Shown here one piece after another: positions 43,618-48,669 of a stretch of 64,000 bases of DNA. Source of the stretch: UMGS1781 sp045650705 (lineage in GTDB: Bacteria; Bacillota; Clostridia; TANB77; CAG-508); the NCBI GenBank assembly GCA_045650705.1, contig JAZRRK010000037.1, positions 1-64,000 on the forward strand. Direction: 5' to 3'. The notes beneath the pieces are model-generated. The model saw nothing but the letters and a program-made list of their open reading frames with translations. It was not told the origin of the DNA and did no database searches. Both the position numbers and the translations under genes were made by a program. Within the stretch, counting starts at the first letter, position 1. Each line of letters begins with the position of its first letter.

Positions 43618-44764
43618 CTAACTTACCTCCTTCTTTTGTCTCTTCTCCTTGTATTTTCTCAATCGCTTTTTCTGTAACATCTTTACCTACGTATTTTTGA
43701 TTTTGTTTTACTAAATCTTCTGCCATTTGCTTTACTAATTTTTCAAATTGTTCTTCTTTTTGTTTTACTTTTCTCTCTTTCTCAGCTCTTACATCATCTA
43801 TGGTTGCCATTGCTAAATTAAATGCATTTTCTTTTATTTGATTGTCTATTGCTTTCATTTTTTTATCTAAAACATCTGGAGCTGTTGAATATAATTCATT
43901 ATATCCTGCTTCTAATGCTTTTTCTACACTATATATTTCTGCCTCATCTCTGTTGTATGCAATATATAGCAATTCTACTAACTCATTAGAGTTAAGAATT
44001 TTACATTTCATTTCACAAGAGAATAATGCTCTAATTAAACTTTGTGCTCTTGTATATAGTTCAGAGAAAATCATACTTTTCTTTTCTTCTTCATCTAATA
44101 AATCTGTTCCTATCTCTGCTGTATAATATGGAACTATTATGTAATAATGTTTTCTTAAAACATTTTTATTTTGGCTGGTTTTTTGTATGTCATTTATTAC
44201 ATCCAATCCATATTCATATAAATTTTTTAATCTTAATATTTCCCTTTTTAAAACCTGTGCTTGTTGTTCGTTGTAGTTCTCAGATTTTAACATAATGCTA
44301 TATTCTTTTTGTTTATTATCTAATTCTTTTTTTGTATCTTCTAATTTATTTTTATAATTTGATATACTATCTTCTATATTTATTGTTCTTGTTTGTGTAT
44401 ATATTTGTATAGGATATCTTAATGTGTTTAAGAATTGTACAAATCCAGATTCTACTGCTGTTTTTTCTACTTGAGACATTAAATCATAATTTATACCTTC
44501 ACATTCTATTGCCATTAAGTATCTTGTTCCATTGTCTTGAACTATCATATTATCTTCTATTTTATCAAATTGCATAAATTTAAATATTGATTTTTTTGTA
44601 TATTGTGTTGCTATCTTTGTTGATGTTCCTGAAGTAACTTTTTCTTCTTCTTCAATTTTTTTCTTATTTTTATATGATATATAAAAATATATAAATGCCA
44701 ATATCATTATAAAGAATATTAATAACACCAAAATTATTGTTAATCCATCCATTAAATTATCCAT
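43568..44764 (-). CDS. Membrane-anchored VirB4 N-terminal-domain-like protein
   Basis: The protein has 398 residues. One N-terminal helix (about 8-30, ILVLLIFFIMILAFIYFYIS) and then a soluble part starting KSIFKFMQFDKIEDNMIVQD. Motifs YLMAIECEGINYDLMSQVEK and FVQFLNTLRYPIQIYTQTRT occur in the N-terminal domain of VirB4/TraC-type proteins of Firmicutes. A coiled-coil insert (about 130-190) and a Lys/Glu-rich tail follow. It overlaps VirB4 by 50 bp and PrgI by 8 bp, in an order (PrgI, this, VirB4) equivalent to VirB3-VirB4. It probably tethers the VirB4 ATPase to the membrane. Confidence 0.75.
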   Translation of the reverse strand: MDNLMDGLTIILVLLIFFIMILAFIYFYISYKNKKKIEEEEKVTSGTSTKIATQYTKKSIFKFMQFDKIEDNMIVQDNGTRYLMAIECEGINYDLMSQVEKTAVESGFVQFLNTLRYPIQIYTQTRTINIEDSISNYKNKLEDTKKELDNKQKEYSIMLKSENYNEQQAQVLKREILRLKNLYEYGLDVINDIQKTSQNKNVLRKHYYIIVPYYTAEIGTDLLDEEEKKSMIFSELYTRAQSLIRALFSCEMKCKILNSNELVELLYIAYNRDEAEIYSVEKALEAGYNELYSTAPDVLDKKMKAIDNQIKENAFNLAMATIDDVRAEKERKVKQKEEQFEKLVKQMAEDLVKQNQKYVGKDVTEKAIEKIQGEETKEGGKLDEQKTKKRTRRTTNAE

Positions 44765-45114
44765 TATTTCTTTCCTCCTCTGTTCCTACATATGTATAAA
44801 TAACATTTCCTTTTTTCTTAAATTTCCACCATCTTATAAATGCTTTATCTATTTCCTCTCCTCCCAATTTTCGTGTTATTTCTATTCCATTTGTATCTGG
44901 GATTTTAAATGTTCCTATTACAAACCCTATAGCTGCAAAAAATATGGCTAATCCTATTCCTAACCATGTCATCTTTAATAAAGAACCAAATATATAATAG
45001 AATAATATTCCTATAACTCCTGTTGCACATGTGTATATTAAAGATTTTGTTGTAAATATCATTAATATTCTTCCGCTCGCCTTTTACATTTCTTGGTATA
45101 TTATGTGTTGCCAA
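44757..45114 (-). CDS. PrgI/VirB3-like conjugation protein, interrupted by a CGG +1 skip site
   Basis: Two frames (45114 onward and 45062-44757) form one 118-residue PrgI-family protein when the C of CGG 45073-45075 is skipped. The product begins MATHNIPRNVKGEGRILMIF, and the K-G-E-G-R-I motif is the most conserved part of the PrgI N-terminus. Two helices follow (SLIYTCATGVIGILFYYIF and LGIGLAIFFAAIGFVIGTF), then a basic C-terminal part FIRWWKFKKKGNVIYTY. In the zero frame the first ORF would be a 69-residue protein without helices, and the second would lack the conserved N-terminus and has no good ribosome binding site at 45062. PrgI corresponds to VirB3. An AAAGGAGG site precedes ATG 45114. 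Confidence 0.9.
45073..45075 (-). other. CGG +1 skip site in the PrgI gene
   Basis: Zero frame AAA GGC GAG CGG AAG AAT. Skipping C gives AAA GGC GAG GGA AGA ATA, the conserved KGEGRI motif of PrgI proteins. Confidence 0.85.
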
Positions 45115-45251
45115 TTTATATTCCTCCTTTGTACTAAAATCAATCTAATTATAGTTATTTATATTATAACAAATAAAGTAGTAAATTGTAACATTTTAGC
45201 ATAATGTAATACAAACTTAATAATTTTGTAATATTTTTGTAATATTAGGCA

Positions 45252-45283
45252 CAAAAAAACTGGTCCGAAGACCAGTTTTTTAA
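45252..45283. terminator. Hairpin after the first pilin-like gene
   Basis: The stem AAAAACTGGTC / GACCAGTTTTT has loop CGAA and T-runs on both strands. It lies between the PrgI gene start region and the stop at 45290, so it ends or attenuates the pilin transcript. Confidence 0.8.
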
Positions 45284-45289
45284 TGTATT

Positions 45290-45649
45290 CTATAATACAT
45301 CAAATGTATTAATTAATAAGTTTGCAATTGTTATAGCTCCAAATACTACTATAGTACCAACAATCAATGGAATAAAAGATTTTTTATATTCTGCTTTTTC
45401 TTCTAAGCTTCCCATCATATATTTAATACCAAGAACTGCTACTATAAGTACTGCTGCTATAATTGCTATAAATTGTAAAGCATTTAAAATTGTTCCTGCT
45501 AATTTTGATACACTTGCTTTAGTATCTGAATCTATATCTTGTGATGTATCAATAGTTACTCCTCCAACTGTTGCAAATACTGGTGTCGCTACCATTATCA
45601 TCATCATAGCTATCATTAATACAGAAACTATTTTTAAAGATTTTTTCAT
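45290..45649 (-). CDS. VirB2/TrbC-like pilin subunit (copy 1)
   Basis: The protein has 119 residues. A signal peptide (LMIAMMMIMVATPVFA) is followed by two hydrophobic helices separated by a short basic loop: LQFIAIIAAVLIVAVLGIKY, MMGSLEEKAEYKKSF, IPLIVGTIVVFGAITIANLL. This signal-helix-loop-helix plan is that of TrbC/VirB2 major pilins. The loop motif G-I-K-Y-M-M-G-S-x-E-E-K-A-x-Y-K-K is shared with the two upstream copies, showing that all three are paralogues. A terminator follows before PrgI, giving the pilin its own short transcript, in line with a high-demand structural subunit. Confidence 0.82.
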   Translation of the reverse strand: MKKSLKIVSVLMIAMMMIMVATPVFATVGGVTIDTSQDIDSDTKASVSKLAGTILNALQFIAIIAAVLIVAVLGIKYMMGSLEEKAEYKKSFIPLIVGTIVVFGAITIANLLINTFDVL

Positions 45650-45739
45650 TTTTATTTCCCCTTTCTTTAATATTTACTTTATATTGGCATTTCTTAAATA
45701 ATTTAAGAAAATGTTAATAACTGTTCTTATAACTTTCTA

Positions 45740-46225
45740 TTATTTCGTATAGCTTCCTCCACTACCTGCTTGATGTTCTTTTTCCGGATCTGAAAGTACT
45801 TGTCTATCATCTTCTGTTAATACTCCTGGTGTCGGTGCTACATCATTTCCTATCTGAACTACTATCTTCCATATTCCAAATGCTGCAAATACTACAAACA
45901 CCCCTATAACATATGGTACTAATGTTTCTTTTATCTTTGCTTTTTCATCTACACTACCGAACATAAACTGTATTCCTATTATCATTCCTACTGCCACTGC
46001 TAATATTACTGCTATTGAGAATAATATATTATATATTGTTGTTGATGTCTCTTTTAATGCATCTTCATCTATCACTTCATTTGAGTCTTTTTTTGAAAGA
46101 AAATCGTCGCCTTGTTCTATAAAATCACTCATTGTTGAAGCATATGTTGATGTATTAAATGTTATATTTTCTAATATCAATACAGCCATTACTATTATAA
46201 AAATTCTTATTAATAATTTTCTCAT
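45740..46225 (-). CDS. VirB2/TrbC-like pilin paralogue (copy 2)
   Basis: The protein has 161 residues. The N-terminal signal/anchor (LIRIFIIVMAVLILENITF), then a polar stretch DFIEQGDDFLSKKDSNEVID, then the two-helix core IYNILFSIAVILAVAVGMII, with loop FMFGSVDEKAKIKETLVPYV, as in the other copies. It has an extra C-terminal tail of about 30 residues (DDRQVLSDPEKEHQAGSGGS). Paralogue of the flanking pilin-like gene by the loop motif. It starts 11 bp after copy 3. It could be a minor or cap subunit. Confidence 0.75.
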   Translation of the reverse strand: MRKLLIRIFIIVMAVLILENITFNTSTYASTMSDFIEQGDDFLSKKDSNEVIDEDALKETSTTIYNILFSIAVILAVAVGMIIGIQFMFGSVDEKAKIKETLVPYVIGVFVVFAAFGIWKIVVQIGNDVAPTPGVLTEDDRQVLSDPEKEHQAGSGGSYTK

Positions 46226-46236
46226 TTAATCACCTC

Positions 46237-46596
46237 TTATATGTCTGCAAGATTTTCAATTATTTCTATTACTAGTGATATTCCTACTAATAAAAAACAA
46301 CCCAATATATATGGTGGTAATGTTTTTTTGTATTCTGCTTTTCCTTCTACACTACTGAACAAATATTTTATTCCTATTATAGAAAGAGTAACTACTGAAA
46401 CTAATATTCCTATGTATTTTATCCAACCCAGTACAATTTCTGCTCTATCTAAAAAAGTTCCTTGATCTAGTTTTTGTTCTGGATCGTAGTAATCTGGATT
46501 ATCTATTGCATATACACTATTTACTAATATGCATATTGTAAATATTATTAGTGCTATTGAAACTATTAACTTTGTGTTTAGTTTTATCATCTTCAT
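46237..46596 (-). CDS. VirB2/TrbC-like pilin paralogue (copy 3)
   Basis: The protein has 119 residues from ATG 46596 (GGAGG 6 bases upstream; an earlier ATG at 46608 overlaps that site). A signal peptide (LIVSIALIIFTICILVNSVYA) is followed by a short polar part (DPEQKLDQGTFLDRAEI) and the two-helix core with loop YLFSSVEGKAEYKKTLPPYI. It is the first gene of the secretion block as read on the minus strand. Three pilin paralogues in a row are more than the usual single VirB2 gene. Confidence 0.78.
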   Translation of the reverse strand: MKMIKLNTKLIVSIALIIFTICILVNSVYAIDNPDYYDPEQKLDQGTFLDRAEIVLGWIKYIGILVSVVTLSIIGIKYLFSSVEGKAEYKKTLPPYILGCFLLVGISLVIEIIENLADI

Positions 46597-46738
46597 TAGC
46601 ACCTCCATTCATATTATCATTTTTATTATAGCATTTTTTTACATTTTATGCAACTTTTTATGTTGATTTTATTTTGTTTTTATATTTTTTTAATTATATT
46701 TTAATATTTTTGTATTTTTTTGTCAATTGTTTTTCATA

Positions 46739-46773
46739 AAAAAAAATTCAAATGCTTTCACATTTGAATTTTT
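46739..46773. terminator. Terminator hairpin after the structured island
   Basis: The stem AAAATTCAAATG / CATTTGAATTTT has loop CTTTCA and T-runs on both sides. On the minus strand it directly follows the tRNA-like 3' end of the GC-rich island. Confidence 0.75.
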
Positions 46774-46900
46774 TGGAGCAGGTAGTAGGGCCACTCGCAC
46801 TCGCGTCGGAAAAGATGTCCACCCGGACATCTTTTGCCTGCGTTTCGGCAGACCTTAACCTGCTCGAAACTTGGCAACCTCCTTTTCGATTCCCACTTTT
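46774..46900 (-). ncRNA. GC-rich structured island, candidate structured RNA or tRNA-derived remnant
   Basis: It stands out from its AT-rich surroundings. On the minus strand, GAGCAGGT (near 46855-46864) can pair with ACCTGCTC (46775-46783), closing a domain that holds three hairpins: TCTGCC..GGCAGA-like, AAAAGATGTCC / GGACATCTTTT, and a GCGAGTGCGAGTGGC stem. The 3' end CTACCTGCTCCA is identical to the end of the tRNA-Gly 1.5 kb away. A strong terminator follows. No protein frame is convincing. It might be a noncoding RNA using its own terminator or the scar of an integration event at the tRNA gene. Strand choice rests on the terminator. Confidence 0.4.
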
Positions 46901-46906
46901 AAGTTA

Positions 46907-46942
46907 ATATAAAAAGAATCATAGCTTTGCTATGATTCTTTT
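46907..46942. terminator. Hairpin upstream of the GC-rich island
   Basis: The stem AAAAAGAATCATAGC / GCTATGATTCTTTTT has loop TTT, symmetric with T-runs on both strands. Confidence 0.7.
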
Positions 46943-47125
46943 TTCTGTGGAGCAGGTATCCGTTTTTATACTATTCCTGCCTATTCCCTATTATCCCTAA
47001 ATATCTGTAATCCTTGAAACAAGCGAATTTGCTATTTCAGCCTATTTCACGTTATCCTACAATATTTTTGCTATTGCATACTTTATTGCATACTTTTTAT
47101 CTGTTTTTATACACCTATTCCTCCG
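46943..47125. other. Gene-free stretch with att-like tRNA-Gly 3' end
   Basis: It starts with GGAGCAGGTA (46950-46959), the reverse of the tRNA-Gly 3' end, followed by short direct repeats: CTATTCC, CTATTCCC, CTATTT, and a doubled ATTGCATACTTT near 47074-47097. The ATTGCATAC repeat recurs near 48170-48195. No open frame is supported. This looks like the scar of tRNA-targeted integration. Confidence 0.4.
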
Positions 47126-47692
47126 TTATATAGTATCTATTGCTTTTTTAATTTGTTCTTTTTGACTCTCGAAATTAAACTTTGTTATAGGTATTCTTCC
47201 AACCATATTAGTTTTTAAAAAATGATTTAATATATCAAATGATTTCAATGTTTCTTCTGTTCCATTGCCACTTCCACCAGCACAAGCAATGCAAATTATA
47301 TTTTTTCCTTTAATCATAGAATTTTCGTTGAACGCATCACATCTTTTAATTCTATCAAAAAATGTTTTAGCAGATTCACTCATTTCCCAAAAATAAACAG
47401 GAGTAATAAATATATATGCATCAAATTGTTTCATATAATCGTAAATACTATTAAAATCATCTTTTAAAATACATTTATTTTCTTCTAAACAAATTCCCCA
47501 ACCTCGATTTCCACATGCAAGACATCTAGCTATATTTTTCTTATTCATACATATATGTTCTGTCTCACAACTCAATTCCTTCAATTCTTTTTCACATTGT
47601 TCTACACAAGCAAAAGTTAAACCTTGTTTGTTCGGAATATAACTATCTTCATTAACCTTATTTGCACTAAAACTTAATATTAATACTTTCAT
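47126..47692 (-). CDS. Flavodoxin-fold NADPH-dependent FMN reductase-like protein
   Basis: The protein has 188 residues. The N-terminus MKVLILSFSANKVNED holds the phosphate-binding loop of the flavodoxin fold. Cys pairs in RCLACGNRGWGICLEENKC resemble the Cys-rich part of iron-sulfur flavoproteins. The motif DAYIFITPVYFWEMSESAKT with FFDR is the flavin-binding T-P-V-Y-W/F segment, and ACAGGSGNGTEETL is a later loop. It likely reduces quinones or other small molecules with FMN. An AGGAGG site precedes ATG 47692. It lies alone between the secretion module and the first toxin-antitoxin-like locus. Confidence 0.88.
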   Translation of the reverse strand: MKVLILSFSANKVNEDSYIPNKQGLTFACVEQCEKELKELSCETEHICMNKKNIARCLACGNRGWGICLEENKCILKDDFNSIYDYMKQFDAYIFITPVYFWEMSESAKTFFDRIKRCDAFNENSMIKGKNIICIACAGGSGNGTEETLKSFDILNHFLKTNMVGRIPITKFNFESQKEQIKKAIDTI

Positions 47693-47788
47693 ATTTTTTA
47701 AAATTCCTCCTATTAAATTATTATTTTCTTTTCATTATATCATATTTATATAACATGACAAAATGAAAAAAGAATTTTTAATTAACAT

Positions 47789-47817
47789 TTGACATATAAT
47801 AAAATAAATGCTATACT
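47789..47817 (+). promoter_or_regulatory. Promoter of candidate antitoxin sRNA 1
   Basis: TTGACA (47789-47794) and TATACT (47812-47817) have a 17-bp spacer. Predicted start near 47824. Confidence 0.8.
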
Positions 47818-47823
47818 ATTATT

Positions 47824-47894
47824 AGCTTAAATGCATGAAACTGTTCGTATGAACAACACCAGATATGTGGTAGTGACACATATCTCTTTTTTTT
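47824..47894 (+). ncRNA. Candidate antitoxin small RNA of par-like locus 1
   Basis: This is a transcript of about 70 bases from a strong promoter to a terminator (stem AGATATGTG / CACATATCT, loop GTAGTGA, then T8). Two parts repeat the plus-strand sequence of the convergent mRNA and are therefore complementary to it: GCATGAAACTG (47833-47843, matching 48020-48030 with one change that makes a G-U pair) and CAACACC (47854-47860, matching 48043-48049 beside the Shine-Dalgarno site). The terminator loop is perfectly complementary to the loop of the partner's terminator. This is the pairing scheme of pAD1 RNA II. No ORF with a ribosome binding site is present. Confidence 0.75.
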
Positions 47895-47896
47895 GC

Positions 47897-47930
47897 AAAA
47901 AATAAAACAGAGCAGGTAGTGACTGCTCTG
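47897..47930 (-). terminator. Terminator of the small ORF mRNA, locus 1
   Basis: The stem CAGAGCAG / CTGCTCTG (47908-47915 with 47923-47930) has the minus-strand loop TCACTAC, followed by TTTTATTTTTT. The loop is the exact complement of the sRNA 1 loop. Confidence 0.8.
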
Positions 47931-47939
47931 AACTGATTA

Positions 47940-48035
47940 TCAGTTTTTATTTGTGTTGTTTCTATATGTATTCAATTCTTCTTCCAATTTTTCAATTTTC
48001 TGAAGTAGAATCCATATAAGCATAAAACTGCTCAT
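47940..48035 (-). CDS. 31-residue peptide, candidate type I toxin of locus 1
   Basis: ATG 48035 gives MSSFMLIWILLQKIEKLEEE then LNTYRNNTNKN. A hydrophobic N-terminal part of about ten residues and a charged helical tail fit a membrane-active peptide like Fst (33 residues). An AGGAGG site lies 12 bases upstream, partly inside a leader hairpin CCTTTTCAAAG / CTTTGAGAAAGG. A promoter TTGTTT-17-TATAAT lies upstream near 48086-48114. The sRNA 1 repeats cover the Shine-Dalgarno flank and codons 2-5. Too short for standard gene finders; toxicity is inferred from architecture only. Confidence 0.6.
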   Translation of the reverse strand: MSSFMLIWILLQKIEKLEEELNTYRNNTNKN

Positions 48036-48203
48036 ACTCTTTCAACACCTCCTTTCTCAAAGATTTCCTTTGAAAAGGATATGCTTATTATACAAAGTTC
48101 TTAAATAAAAAACAATATTTTTTCTAATTTTTTCCAGTTTTTCTTTCGTAAAATATACTTATTTTTTCTACTGCATACCTATTGCATACTTTTTGATAAA
48201 ATA

Positions 48204-48243
48204 AAAACCTTATAACTACTGTTTTCAGTATTTATAAGGTTTT
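48204..48243 (-). terminator. Terminator after tRNA-Gly
   Basis: The stem AAAACCTTATAA / TTATAAGGTTTT is followed on the minus strand by TTTTTATTTT, just downstream of the tRNA. Confidence 0.75.
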
Positions 48244-48249
48244 GCTATT

Positions 48250-48323
48250 TGGAGCAGGTAGTGGGAATCGAACCCACGTAGCCAGCTTGGAAGGCTGGGG
48301 TTCTACCATTGAACTACACCTGC
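48250..48323 (-). tRNA. tRNA-Gly (anticodon UCC)
   Basis: It has a complete cloverleaf with encoded CCA. The acceptor stem starts GCAGGTG and ends with CTACCTGC-T-CCA; the D arm has TTCAATGGTAGAA; the anticodon stem CCAGC / GCTGG encloses CTTCCAA with anticodon TCC in a normal 7-base loop; the T arm GTGGG-TTCGAAT-CCCAC is standard. It reads GGA and GGG, the codons used after seven of the eight main CGG skip sites. Its 3' end is repeated at 46773 and 46949, suggesting it is an integration target. It is the only tRNA in the window. Confidence 0.97.
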
Positions 48324-48405
48324 ATCTCCCTCTCACAGTTTGTTATTATAAACCTTTTTTTTATAAATGTCAATACTTTTTTTAAATTTTTTTAAAAAAA
48401 TTTAA

Positions 48406-48586
48406 ATTCAAGTGTAAAGCTTATATATTATAGATTTTAACTTGCGGTCTCCAGCCGCGGTTTATTAACTACTATACTCTAATTAACTAATACGATAACT
48501 ACTATTAGAATATTAATTGCACGCCTCCGGCTACTCAAGGGTCGACCTCGTTTTCAATCTATAATATATAAGCTTTACACTTGAAT
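48406..48586. repeat. Palindromic repeat element, copy 1
   Basis: This 181-bp element has perfect 31-bp inverted arms (ATTCAAGTGTAAAGCTTATA... at 48406-48436 and 48556-48586). The core holds two conserved GC-rich blocks: TTAACTTGCGGTCTCCAGCC then GCGGTTTATTAAC, and AATTGCACGCCTCCGGCTAC then TCAAGGGTCGACCTCGTTTTC. An AT-rich variable stretch separates them. Copies 2 and 3 are at 53635-53803 and 63288-63466. It lies between tRNA-Gly and ppdK. Confidence 0.85.
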
Positions 48587-48634
48587 AGTCAATTGACCCA
48601 TTTACTCTTCACTATTCACTATTAATTATTCACT

Positions 48635-48665
48635 AAAAAAATGACAGGTTTACCTGTCATTTTTT
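48635..48665 (-). terminator. Terminator after ppdK
   Basis: The stem AAAAAATGACAGG / CCTGTCATTTTTT sits immediately below the ppdK stop codon, with a U-run on the minus strand. Confidence 0.85.
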
Positions 48666-48669
48666 AGAT

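Noticed and set aside
7238..45075. Extra C at CGG sites as a systematic sequencing error.
   Set aside because: Not fully excluded, but CGG and GG contexts out of codon phase are numerous and error-free, and errors would not choose only the phase that makes CGG a codon. Raw reads are the decisive test.
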